A DNA stretch of 64,000 bases, taken from assembly GCF_009807035.1 (NCBI RefSeq), contig NZ_WUBI01000005.1:237624-301623 (forward strand), in the 5' to 3' direction. Position 1 is the stretch's first letter, and every line of letters begins with the position of its first letter. The notes under the pieces were generated by a model, which did no database searches, was not told the DNA's origin, and saw nothing but the letters and a program-made list of their open reading frames with translations. The translations under genes were made by a program, and so were the position numbers. This DNA comes from Paenibacillus dendrobii (GTDB taxonomy: Bacteria; Bacillota; Bacilli; Paenibacillales; Paenibacillaceae). Of this stretch, positions 1 to 8,174 are shown in pieces.

Positions 1-605
1 TTGCCGTTGCAAAGCGGCCAACCCGAACAGCCTCCCGCCGAGCTGGTATGGCTTACATAAGCACCTACATAGACCACGATATACGAATAGATAGTAACCA
101 TCCAGACAAAGTTGCGGAAAGCAAAGCTTACCGGAGCATGCTCCTTCTTGACAGCCAAGTTCCGATCCTTGTCCATTTTCCGTGCTCCAAGCGCCAGCAT
201 CAAAGAACTGGCAAAAGCGATCAAAGAGAACCCGAAGTGAAACGCAAGCACGGCTGAAGACTGGTCATATATGACAGCCATGGCACCCATTAAAGCCTGT
301 ACAAGCACAAATATAAGCGTCAGTACAGAATACGTACGCAAGTCCCTGCGGTTTTTGGCGAACAGCCAGAAAGCCACGACGACGGCTACCGCCGTCAGCC
401 CCGCCATGCCGCTGACCAAGCGGTGGGAATATTCGATTAACGAAGCAATGGTATGTGCTGGAACAAACTGCCCTCGGCACAAAGGCCATTCATGGCCGCA
501 GCCGAGACCCGAATCGGTCTTGGTTACGACAGTCCCGCCGAACGTCGCGAAGAACATCACAACAAAGGTCAGGTAGCTGAGCCATTTCAATTGTTTGGTA
601 TTCAA
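1..605 (-). CDS. ctaA: Heme A synthase CtaA (partial, 3' end outside window)
   Basis: This is the first ~200 residues of a CtaA/COX15-type heme A synthase, a membrane enzyme that oxidises the C8 methyl of heme O to a formyl group for aa3-type oxidases. The start is a TTG at 605-603 behind AGGTGAGAG. Residues 10-28 form a membrane helix. They are followed by GLGCGHEWPLC, the extracytoplasmic loop with the Cys pair known from the Bacillus enzyme (here Cys36 and Cys43), and by EYSHR, which holds a heme-ligand histidine. A second repeat with a GCSGWPLC-type loop is reached before the window edge, as expected for the internally duplicated family. The remainder of the gene lies to the left of base 1. 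Confidence 0.93.
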   Translation of the reverse strand, partial: MNTKQLKWLSYLTFVVMFFATFGGTVVTKTDSGLGCGHEWPLCRGQFVPAHTIASLIEYSHRLVSGMAGLTAVAVVVAFWLFAKNRRDLRTYSVLTLIFVLVQALMGAMAVIYDQSSAVLAFHFGFSLIAFASSLMLALGARKMDKDRNLAVKKEHAPVSFAFRNFVWMVTIYSYIVVYVGAYVSHTSSAGGCSGWPLCNG

Positions 606-650
606 ATTTCTCTCACCTGCAGCTCAAATTAAAAACGCTCCATCCGTTCT

Positions 651-687
651 GAAGCGCTTCGTATATTTACCAATCTCATCTATTATA
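651..687 (-). promoter_or_regulatory. ctaA promoter -10 and palindrome
   Basis: On the minus strand a perfect TATAAT lies at 687-682, about 80 bases upstream of the ctaA start. No convincing -35 is visible. Between it and the ribosome binding site is the perfect 10-base palindrome GAAGCGCTTC (651-660). It sits where a repressor could bind just downstream of the transcription start, but it does not fit the full cre consensus. Confidence 0.45.
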
Positions 688-753
688 CCTGATAAAGGGC
701 ACGGGAATATACCCACTTTGTGACAAATTGCCAAGAAACCGCATTCTTTTTGC

Positions 754-793
754 AAAAAAGACAAGAACACCGCTCTAATCCGGCCAGAGCGGT
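754..793 (-). terminator. Intrinsic terminator of the thioredoxin gene
   Basis: Arms ACCGCTCT (769-776) and AGAGCGGT (786-793) enclose a 9-base loop. On the minus strand they are followed by a T-rich run at 759-754, right after the stop of the thioredoxin gene. Confidence 0.8.
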
Positions 794-803
794 GCACATT
801 TCA

Positions 804-1151
804 TTAATATTTGTGGATGGTTCTGTACACATCCAGAGCCTGTTGCAAAAAGCCTTCAATTTCCTCGCGCGACTTACGCAGCTTGTTGACCAGGCGCACG
901 AGCTCCCGGCCGTCGGAAAAGGCGACAAAGCTTGGAATCCCGAGAATATTCAGCTCCTGGCTGACATCCCCTACCTTGTCTACGTCTACTTCCACAAGGG
1001 TCATGTCATTGGCGAACTTTGTTTCGACATCCGGCATAAACGGATCCATAAATTTACAATCTCCGCACCAATCGGCTTTGAAAATGGCGACAGTTAAACG
1101 CGGCGATTGAATCGCAACTTGAAATTCAGCTTTTGAAGTGATCTTTTGCAT
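804..1151 (-). CDS. Thioredoxin family protein
   Basis: A 115-residue single-domain thioredoxin, probably cytoplasmic because no signal peptide or membrane segment is visible. The redox motif WCGDC places the cysteines at 29 and 32, with D where classical thioredoxins have P (WCGPC). The cis-proline is seen in LGIPSF (Pro73). Length and order of elements match the minimal thioredoxin fold. It is expected to reduce disulfides, but the altered CxxC and absence of a reductase gene nearby leave the partner open. The start ATG follows AGAAAGGA. It is divergent from the DUF2515 gene, with about 130 bases between the starts, and has its own terminator downstream. Confidence 0.88.
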   Translation of the reverse strand: MQKITSKAEFQVAIQSPRLTVAIFKADWCGDCKFMDPFMPDVETKFANDMTLVEVDVDKVGDVSQELNILGIPSFVAFSDGRELVRLVNKLRKSREEIEGFLQQALDVYRTIHKY

Positions 1152-1280
1152 CTATAATCAGTCCTTTCTGAACATTTCTTGTCCAATTCTTTCTTTAGTG
1201 AATCAAAATACAGAGTGGAAGTCAAATTTTTGAGCCATACTGTAACTAAGCTCATTTCACACGGAAAGGAAGATCCGTCC

Positions 1281-2675
1281 ATGGCGGAGAAGGAGGAAGA
1301 CCGTTCTACATTCCAGGGTGTTGTCCGTCTCGCAATGACGCTGCCACAAACAGCAGCTGAAGCGGTCAAAGGAAAATATGCCTGCTGGAAGGCATCTCAG
1401 CTTCTGACCAAGGAACGCAGGCCGTTCGGCTGGAAGGAATCGGCTGCGCACAGTATTCGCGATCAGCTGGAGCGGCTGCTGAGTGACCGCAGCCGTATAC
1501 GTGACAGCGCATTTGGCAAGGAGGAGGCTGCAGCGCCACTGTTGCCGGAGGATCGGGATATCGTACAAAGGATACGTATATCAGCACTTGAAGCGAACCG
1601 GAGCAATATCACGCGTACAGAAGCTTATTATGAATGCTACCTGGAATTTCCGGAGCTGCATTGGGCTTTTCTCGCTCATATGGTTTCCCGAAACGCAGGC
1701 TGGAATATGACTGATTTGAAAGGCGGTCTGCTGTCCGACGTAGTTGCCGATCAGTTTCGTGAGGATATGTATCAAATGCTGGAGCGAAGCAATGCCCTGA
1801 TTTTTCTGGACGCTTATCCGCAGCTTCTTCTCTACATGCACAGCCGAAAGCTTGGGAGAAGCCTGTTTCATCTTCTGCCTGAGTTTCGTGTTTCCGCTTT
1901 TATGCGCCCCTTCTGGGAAAGGTTCTGGATTGAGCGCGACAGTGCGCTGCTCGCGGTCGGTCTCATTATCAACGAGCAAAACTATATTGAGGGCAGGGTG
2001 GTCCAGAACAGCTATTTTCAAAAAAATATTTTGCGGAGCCCTGCCTTCACTCTACACGGCAGATTCCAGATGAATCAGGTTATTTTCCCGATGCTTGTCA
2101 AGAAGGAAATCCGGACAGACCAGGAGGATGCATCCGAACCCCCGTCTGCCAAATCCGAAGAATCGCGGGAAAATACCGGACATGAAGAAGAAACCTGCCT
2201 TAACGGATGCCGAGGCATGGTCGGCCTGGTTCTGGAGCAGTTTTCCAATCTCGAGGAGCGGATCGCATTCGGTAAAGCCTTATATGCCATGCTGTTCGGC
2301 TACAAGGATGTGCTGAACGGGGTGCAAGCATTTGCAGCCGAAACGGAACATCGCGGCTCCAGACAAGAGTATTGGCCCAAGCTGTTCACCAGCGACAAAA
2401 AAGCAGCCCTGAACTCTCCAGGGGAGAGTTCGGAGCTGCTCAAATCGGAATGGCTGCCACCAGGCAAAAGGTTATATAGCCCTTCTCTGAACGAGGTGTG
2501 GCATGACGTGCCTTATGAACCGATTACCCGGTATGACTGGTTCAAAAGCAGATCAGCCATCGATCAAGTGACGCGTCCGAAAAGGCCGGTATGGATTGAA
2601 ATGACCCATGCCCACCGTTACGCCGTGCAAAAAACCGCTCTCACCCATGATGCGGAAAGAGCGGTAACCAAGTGA
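1281..2675 (+). CDS. DUF2515 (YppC-like) protein
   Basis: A 464-residue protein of unknown function. The segment SRNAGWNMTDLKG, the surrounding helical pattern and the later ARG/ALYA-type helices match my recollection of the DUF2515 family (Bacillus YppC), which has no known activity. ATG 1281 is chosen over an in-frame TTG at 1179 because AAAGGAAG lies 8 bases before it. Residues ~275-310 are a low-complexity acidic stretch (runs of E, D, S, P) that looks like an inserted linker and helps explain why it is longer than the ~320 residues I recall for YppC. The last ~15 codons overlap a terminator belonging to the convergent flippase gene. No signal peptide is visible. Confidence 0.7.
   Translation: MAEKEEDRSTFQGVVRLAMTLPQTAAEAVKGKYACWKASQLLTKERRPFGWKESAAHSIRDQLERLLSDRSRIRDSAFGKEEAAAPLLPEDRDIVQRIRISALEANRSNITRTEAYYECYLEFPELHWAFLAHMVSRNAGWNMTDLKGGLLSDVVADQFREDMYQMLERSNALIFLDAYPQLLLYMHSRKLGRSLFHLLPEFRVSAFMRPFWERFWIERDSALLAVGLIINEQNYIEGRVVQNSYFQKNILRSPAFTLHGRFQMNQVIFPMLVKKEIRTDQEDASEPPSAKSEESRENTGHEEETCLNGCRGMVGLVLEQFSNLEERIAFGKALYAMLFGYKDVLNGVQAFAAETEHRGSRQEYWPKLFTSDKKAALNSPGESSELLKSEWLPPGKRLYSPSLNEVWHDVPYEPITRYDWFKSRSAIDQVTRPKRPVWIEMTHAHRYAVQKTALTHDAERAVTK
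2629..2665 (-). terminator. Terminator of the flippase gene, inside the DUF2515 3' end
   Basis: Arms ACCGCTCT (2634-2641) and AGAGCGGT (2658-2665) lead into a T6 run on the minus strand (2634-2629). It lies ~60 bases past the stop of the minus-strand flippase gene and entirely within the last codons of the plus-strand DUF2515 gene. The arms are identical to those of the terminator at 769-793. Confidence 0.75.
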
Positions 2676-2726
2676 AATTCCAAATTAAAAACAGACGGTC
2701 TGCTGACAGCTCCTCGGTTTAAAGCT

Positions 2727-4367
2727 CTATTGGCCTTGTGAACCACCCGTCTTAAAGCGGGATGGCTGCAAACGCATCAAAGGACGAAGAAGCTTTTGCA
2801 CCTTGCGCGGATAACTCGTAAGTTCATGCTGACGCAGCACGCCAAGCATGATCATCAGCACCAGGTAAAGCACGACGACCGCTCCTCCTACGATCATGCA
2901 AGTAATCAGAAAAGCCAGACGATCCGGCATAATGCGTGTCAGCTGAACCCCCGCCTCGTTTAATCCATAACCTACGGCTGCCGTCAGGATCACGGTTAAC
3001 AAGAAGCCTGTCCAACGTTTGCCAAGAATTGAGAACGGCACGATGACCTTCAGCATTCTGAGATTGAGCAGCGTGATCACCAGGAAACAAAGTCCGGTCG
3101 CGGCAATGATGCCGTAGATACCTAGCCAAGGTGCGAGCAGGTAGCTGCCGGCCAGTTTCACCACGATCCCTACCATGACGTTCACCATGGACACCTTCGC
3201 TTTATTCACGCCAAGGAGAATGGAGTTCGTAGTCATCATCGTAATCTGGAAGATCGTACCGAAGGTAAGCAGCATAATGAGCCAGCTTCCGTCAAGGGTG
3301 CTGAACAGCAGTCCGTTAATGGAGTAGGCTGCCGTACACAGCGCGATCACGATCGGCATTCCCGTTAATACAGAAATGCGGAGCGCCAGCGTCATCTGCT
3401 GCTGCAAATGCTCCTGGTCCTTCCGGGCAAACGCCGCCGAGATGACCGGGATCAGCGAAGTACTGAGCGCAATGGCCAGAATCGGCGGAATGCCGGCGAT
3501 GCTTTGGGCACGTTGTCCGAGAATTCCGAGCAGCTCCGTCGCCTTCGCCTCCCCGATTTGACCGATCAAGAGCGGATTGACAATAGACGAGTCAATAAAG
3601 TTAACCGCCGGAACGGTTAGCGACGAAAGAACAATCGGAATAGACAGCGTAAAAATGTCTTTGTAAATTCGCAACATTGGCAGCTGCGTGATAGAGCCTT
3701 CCTGGATCATCGCAGCCTTATCCTGCTTACGGATTTTCACCGTATAATACAGCATAATCGCAAATGCACCGATGCTACCGAGCACCCCTCCGAAGGAAGC
3801 GCCCGCAGCGACCCAGCTTCCGCTGTAGCCGGATTTCAGGAGGACATAGGCCAGAATAATGGCCGTACCTACACGCGCGAACTGCTCAACGATTTGCGAA
3901 ATGCCGCCGGCAGCCATATTGTGCCTTCCTTGAAAATACCCCCGCATCATGGCAATGGCCGGAAACAGCAGCAGCGCAGGAGCCAAAGCACGGATGGATA
4001 AGGCGGCTTCAGGCACTTTGGAGACGTAAGTCGCATAATACGGTGCCAGAACATACAGCAGTACTGTAATAATGACACCCGCAAATACCGCAAACAGCAG
4101 CGCCGCATGATATATCTGCCGAGCCTCACCAGGCCGTTTTAAAGCGTACCGTTCCGATACCATCTTACTCAGCGTGCTCGGAATGCCGGCAGTCGCAACC
4201 GTAAGCAGCATCAGATACACGTTGTTGGCAATGGAGAATGAAGCCTTGCCGACATCATCAAACAAATGATCCAGGGGCACCCTTTGGACCAGCCCCAATA
4301 CCCTTGCCACCAAAGCTGCAGCGGCCAGGATAAGCGTACCTTTTATAAACGATTCTTTTTTAGCCAA
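2727..4367 (-). CDS. MurJ/YtgP-like polysaccharide (lipid II) flippase
   Basis: A 546-residue polytopic membrane protein of the MOP/MVF superfamily (SpoVB, YtgP/MurJ, Wzx relatives), expected to flip lipid-linked cell wall or polysaccharide precursors. The N-terminus (KESFIKGTLILAAAALVAR, then GL-QRVPLDHLF) is typical, and about 14 hydrophobic segments follow. A basic tail ends the protein. The TTG at 4367-4365, behind AGAAGGG, is preferred over an upstream ATG because the length then matches B. subtilis YtgP (~544). Two cell-wall transpeptidases lie further along the same strand. Which substrate (lipid II or other) is used cannot be told from sequence. Confidence 0.82.
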   Translation of the reverse strand: MAKKESFIKGTLILAAAALVARVLGLVQRVPLDHLFDDVGKASFSIANNVYLMLLTVATAGIPSTLSKMVSERYALKRPGEARQIYHAALLFAVFAGVIITVLLYVLAPYYATYVSKVPEAALSIRALAPALLLFPAIAMMRGYFQGRHNMAAGGISQIVEQFARVGTAIILAYVLLKSGYSGSWVAAGASFGGVLGSIGAFAIMLYYTVKIRKQDKAAMIQEGSITQLPMLRIYKDIFTLSIPIVLSSLTVPAVNFIDSSIVNPLLIGQIGEAKATELLGILGQRAQSIAGIPPILAIALSTSLIPVISAAFARKDQEHLQQQMTLALRISVLTGMPIVIALCTAAYSINGLLFSTLDGSWLIMLLTFGTIFQITMMTTNSILLGVNKAKVSMVNVMVGIVVKLAGSYLLAPWLGIYGIIAATGLCFLVITLLNLRMLKVIVPFSILGKRWTGFLLTVILTAAVGYGLNEAGVQLTRIMPDRLAFLITCMIVGGAVVVLYLVLMIMLGVLRQHELTSYPRKVQKLLRPLMRLQPSRFKTGGSQGQ

Positions 4368-4424
4368 AACCCTATTCCCTTCTTTCCCCCAGCGAGCACA
4401 CCCCATGGAGCATATGTCTTACAC

Positions 4425-4910
4425 TTAAAAAACAGCAATCCAGATAAAGAATACGACAATCATGACAATTTGCAATATAATTTTCATAACCATGCTGCTG
4501 AACAGCCCAACCAGGGTTCCGTAGCCCACTTTTGCGGCTTTCGAAACCGAAGAGCCGACCAAAAGTTCACCCACAAAAGCCCCTAGAAACGGTCCGATGA
4601 CGAGTCCGAAGGCCGGGATGACGAACGGCCCGATAATGACGCCGATGGTACTGAGTATAACAGACAGGCGGGAGCCGCCAAACTTCTTCGTTCCCCAGGC
4701 GCTGACCGCATAATCGGCTACGAACAATACGATGATGATCAGCGCCTGTATGATCCAGAACCATACATTGAAGTGCCCGAACGTAAAGAACCAGCCGTAT
4801 ACGAAAAAGGCAACAAAAATGGCCACTGCTCCCGGAAGTACGGGAAATATCGCTCCGGCCAGCCCGACGGCGAACAGGGCTATGATCAGAATCCATCCGA
4901 GTATAGCCAT
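4425..4910 (-). CDS. DUF456 membrane protein
   Basis: A 161-residue, very hydrophobic protein with four to five membrane segments. The pattern GxxLPxLPGxxxxF (here AIFPVLPGAVAIF), the later KKFGGSRLSVILSTIG and two Gly-rich helices (GLVIGPFLGAFVGELL) fit the DUF456 family. The function of that family is not known to me. The start ATG follows GAGGAGATCG. The gene runs in the same direction as the flippase, 57 bases upstream of its start, so co-transcription is possible. Confidence 0.82.
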   Translation of the reverse strand: MAILGWILIIALFAVGLAGAIFPVLPGAVAIFVAFFVYGWFFTFGHFNVWFWIIQALIIIVLFVADYAVSAWGTKKFGGSRLSVILSTIGVIIGPFVIPAFGLVIGPFLGAFVGELLVGSSVSKAAKVGYGTLVGLFSSMVMKIILQIVMIVVFFIWIAVF

Positions 4911-4970
4911 AGGCTTCGATCTCCTCTAATGATATAGATTGAATCCAATGCATCTATTCTTGGGCTCATT

Positions 4971-5711
4971 CTATACTAAAATAAATTTTTCAATCACTTT
5001 CGCAATTCCGTCTTCATCATTACTTGAAGTTACAAAATCCGCGGCTTCCCTCACCACCTGCTGCGCATTTCCCATGGCTACACCAAGTCCTGCAGCCTGG
5101 ATCGCTGCCAGATCATTCATGCTGTCACCGACGGCAATCACCTCGTTCATCTCCAATCCGAGTAAACCGCAGACCTTTTGAATTCCAGCTGCCTTGTTCA
5201 CTCCCTGCGGGTTCACCTCGAGATTATGAGGCGAAGAATTCGTAATTTCAAGTCCACCCATATCCTGAAGCTTCATCAGAATACGATGGCGTGCATCATC
5301 ATCTTCCGTGTGAAAACCGAATTTAAGCCATTCCCCATCCATAATTCCGTCAGTCCATTCATCGCTGTTGTACATGCGGTCAATGGAATAAGCCCAGTAC
5401 CAGCAATCTTCCTCCACCGCGAGATCATGCATGGCGATGATAAGCTTCGGATCCATTAAGGAGCGCTCATACAAATCATGCGGAGAACGCCATACCTCAC
5501 TGCCATTCACCGTTATCATAGGAGTTGTCAAGCCCAGCTCCTCTCCGTAAGGAAGCGCACTCCCGAAACTTCTTCCGGTCGATAGACATACATGAATGCC
5601 CTGATCCTTGGCCTTCTGTATCCACTTGGACGTCACTGGCGAAATGATATGCTCACTTGTCAGCAGGGTACCGTCCATATCCAGCGCGAGCAGCTTATAT
5701 TTGTTATTCAT
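4971..5711 (-). CDS. Cof-type HAD-IIB phosphatase
   Basis: A 246-residue haloacid dehalogenase superfamily hydrolase of the Cof/YidA class. It probably dephosphorylates sugar phosphates or flavin/PLP-type phosphates in the cytoplasm. Motif I is DMDGT (nucleophile Asp11, Asp13) and motif II is the Thr/Ser in CLSTGRS. Motif III and IV lie in the K-AAGI and VGDSMNDLAAI segments, the last giving the Mg2+-binding aspartates. A C2B-type cap occupies roughly residues 85-180. The length is slightly below the usual 260-280. Substrate cannot be assigned. Confidence 0.88.
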   Translation of the reverse strand: MNNKYKLLALDMDGTLLTSEHIISPVTSKWIQKAKDQGIHVCLSTGRSFGSALPYGEELGLTTPMITVNGSEVWRSPHDLYERSLMDPKLIIAMHDLAVEEDCWYWAYSIDRMYNSDEWTDGIMDGEWLKFGFHTEDDDARHRILMKLQDMGGLEITNSSPHNLEVNPQGVNKAAGIQKVCGLLGLEMNEVIAVGDSMNDLAAIQAAGLGVAMGNAQQVVREAADFVTSSNDEDGIAKVIEKFILV

Positions 5712-5870
5712 GCTGTTACCCCCTAAATATTCTCTTTTTCACGATTCACGCACACATACGGACATTTTACCATAAAGCCGGGGAGGGTCACAAAAAGGTT
5801 TTTCAACCAGGAACTGGCCGGGTTCATCTTAGATCCAGAGCAACCGGCTCTCGTTCGTTCTGGATATGAA

Positions 5871-5909
5871 TCAGGGGCAGGCCCGGGTTTCCCCAAAGCC
5901 TGCCCCTGA
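5871..5909. repeat. Perfect 12-base inverted repeat after PBP A
   Basis: TCAGGGGCAGGC (5871-5882) and its exact complement (5898-5909) enclose a 15-base loop, ~33 bases past the stop of the penicillin-binding protein gene. No T-run follows on either strand, so it may be a weak terminator or RNA 3'-end stabiliser. Confidence 0.6.
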
Positions 5910-5941
5910 AATGTTCCGGAATTAGAATCAATCAGATATTC

Positions 5942-8014
5942 CTAATGGCTGCCGGTTGCTGAATTGCCGCTGGCTTCATTGGTATCTGTGGACTTATTGC
6001 CTTTCGGCACCCCATCCAGCCCATACACCTTGTCATAAGCATCAAAGATTTTGCGCGCGATCGGCGCGGCACTCTGCGAACCAAAGCCGCCTTCCGGAAT
6101 CATAACTGCAACGGCGAGCACAGGATTATCACGCGGTGCATAAGCGATGAATACGCCGTTATCCACCAGCTGATGGCCAACCTGCTGCGTCGAGGTACCC
6201 GTCTTCCGTGCGAAAGCATAAGGGAAATCACCGAAGGCCGACACATCACTCTTCATGCCGCGGCGAATTTCATTCCAATAGGATTTAGGGAAATCCGCCG
6301 TGTTCAGCACCTCCGGCTTGAAGGTCTTCACGATGTTCCCCTTCTCATCGGTGATTTTGCTGACCAACTGCGGTTTCATCCGCTTGCCTTCGTTGGCGAG
6401 CATCGCCGTATACTGCGCAAGCTGCAGCGTTGTATATTTACCCTGCTGTCCGAAAGACGCATAGGCCATCGCAGACTGCGTACTTCCTGCCTGTTTGACG
6501 TTCGTATATTCCTTGCGTCCCTTCCATTCGCCGGGAAGCCCGCTTCCCGTCAGAACGCCAAGACCGAATTTAGTCATATACTCGTCCCAGACAGTAATAC
6601 TCTTATCCTTGTATTTGTTATAGAGCCTTGTGCCGATCATATCGACCATAAAAGCATTCGAGGATTTCTCGATCGCCCTTGCCGGATCCATGCCTCCGTA
6701 CACATGCCCCTGGGAGTTTTGAACGCGGGTCTGATGACCTTCCTTACCGAAATAAGCCGCGCCTTTATCCTGATAATAGGTATTCGTCGTAATAAGGCCT
6801 TCATTCAGTCCCAGCAGTACGCTGAGCGGCTTCTGCGTAGAACCGAGAAGCACGACAGACTCCGGATGGTCCCCTTTTTTACCTGGGTTAAAGGAACGGA
6901 TCGTACCGTTCATGTAGATATTCTGGATTTTCTTCCAATTTTCCGGCGTTACGCTGCCCGTCTGCCAGACATTCGTATCGTAATCCGGCATGCTGGCCAT
7001 GGCTACCACATTGCCTGTCTTGACTTCCATCGCCACAGCAAACCCGGTCGTCGCATTGGGATGAAGCTTGCCGGAAACCGGGTGGCTGTGAAGCCAGCTC
7101 AATTGCTCCGTGATGGCCTGTTCCGTAGAAACCTGAATTTCCTTATTGATGGTCGAGTAAATATTGTCTCCTTTGACCGGCGGTACGATTTCATCAACGC
7201 CCTCCGGCATATTGCGCGGATTGATCGGAACCTTCTTGTAGCCGTTTTTGCCCCTGAGTTCGTCCTGGTACATCAGCTCAAGTCCGTCAAACCCAACAAA
7301 TTCCGGCTCCGTATATACGAGGCCTGGGTCCTTCGTAACGTCGCTGCTGCGCTGCTGTTCATCAATCCCTTTATACTTACTTAAGGTTTTCGAACCGCTA
7401 AACGTACGGATGTACCCGATGGTTTGGACTGCTACAGTGTCCGGATCGTAATGGCGGACGCTTTCTTCCTCAATGGCGATGCCCGGAAAATCGGATTTAT
7501 GCTCACTGAAATATGCGATCTCCTTATCCGTCAAATCCATTTTGATCCGGCGCGGCGAATAGCCCGCATACTTTTTGTAATCCAAATCCATGGCATCCAT
7601 AATATCCTGCTTGGTCATTTTCTCCGCGTTCGGATTCCCGTATTTATCAAACACCTCCAGAAGCTGCTGCGCAATTTGCTCAGCCTCAGGCCGGTTTTTG
7701 CTGCCGTTCTTTTCGCTGTAATCCTTCATCAATGTAATATAAAGCGATTGTGTCGGAGTCGAATATGCCAGCTTTACGCCTGAAGCATCAAAGATCGTTC
7801 CCCGGATAGGAGGAAGCGGCACATCTTTGACAATATTGCTGGATTCCTTTTCAGTCAGGGTAGGCCCCTCGACAAACTGAAGGATGGCAAGTCTGATAAT
7901 AATGACACAGAAGATGATAAAAGTGCTGAAAAAGAACAGATTGATTCTTAAATTCAGATTTCCTTTCTTTTTCGTTTCTTCCTGCTCCGGATGGTCCGGT
8001 GTGTATTCGCTCAC
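5942..8014 (-). CDS. Class B penicillin-binding protein (PBP A of a tandem pair)
   Basis: A 690-residue peptidoglycan D,D-transpeptidase. A short cytoplasmic tail is followed by a membrane anchor (~25-46), a PBP dimerisation region beginning near PIRGTIFDASG (~70-290) and the transpeptidase domain. The three catalytic motifs are intact: STQK with Ser392, SSN at 451-453 and KTG at 604-606. It most resembles the elongation-type PBP2 group (Bacillus PbpA/PbpH). The start is GTG 8014 behind a long purine run (GAGGGGGGGA). It lies directly downstream of a paralogue with the same architecture; the two are separated by a hairpin at 8124-8164. Confidence 0.92.
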   Translation of the reverse strand: MSEYTPDHPEQEETKKKGNLNLRINLFFFSTFIIFCVIIIRLAILQFVEGPTLTEKESSNIVKDVPLPPIRGTIFDASGVKLAYSTPTQSLYITLMKDYSEKNGSKNRPEAEQIAQQLLEVFDKYGNPNAEKMTKQDIMDAMDLDYKKYAGYSPRRIKMDLTDKEIAYFSEHKSDFPGIAIEEESVRHYDPDTVAVQTIGYIRTFSGSKTLSKYKGIDEQQRSSDVTKDPGLVYTEPEFVGFDGLELMYQDELRGKNGYKKVPINPRNMPEGVDEIVPPVKGDNIYSTINKEIQVSTEQAITEQLSWLHSHPVSGKLHPNATTGFAVAMEVKTGNVVAMASMPDYDTNVWQTGSVTPENWKKIQNIYMNGTIRSFNPGKKGDHPESVVLLGSTQKPLSVLLGLNEGLITTNTYYQDKGAAYFGKEGHQTRVQNSQGHVYGGMDPARAIEKSSNAFMVDMIGTRLYNKYKDKSITVWDEYMTKFGLGVLTGSGLPGEWKGRKEYTNVKQAGSTQSAMAYASFGQQGKYTTLQLAQYTAMLANEGKRMKPQLVSKITDEKGNIVKTFKPEVLNTADFPKSYWNEIRRGMKSDVSAFGDFPYAFARKTGTSTQQVGHQLVDNGVFIAYAPRDNPVLAVAVMIPEGGFGSQSAAPIARKIFDAYDKVYGLDGVPKGNKSTDTNEASGNSATGSH

Positions 8015-8123
8015 CGGCTCCCCCCCTCTCTAACTACGATGTTCAAAATAACAATGTTTATTTTAGCATACATGAAGGGGGCTCGGCATCTTTCGCTAGG
8101 GTTTGATCTTTTTCGAGTAAGGG

Positions 8124-8164
8124 AAAGCGGCAGCACAGGTCATATTCTCCTGTACTGCCGCTTT
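8124..8164 (-). terminator. Hairpin between the tandem PBP genes
   Basis: Two 16-base arms (8124-8139 and 8149-8164, one mismatch) with a 9-base loop lie 10 bases past the stop of PBP B. The following T-run is short, so termination may be partial. If it works, the two PBP genes are expressed at different levels. Confidence 0.6.
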
Positions 8165-8174
8165 AAAGTTCTCC

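Noticed and set aside
651..660. cre site in the ctaA leader
   Set aside because: GAAGCGCTTC is a perfect palindrome with a central CGC but does not satisfy the full WTGNAANCGNWNNCW pattern.
6173..7384. 403-codon open frame antisense to PBP A
   Set aside because: It lies wholly inside an intact PBP gene on the other strand, has no ribosome binding site and an Arg/His/Ile-rich composition typical of reverse-frame shadows.
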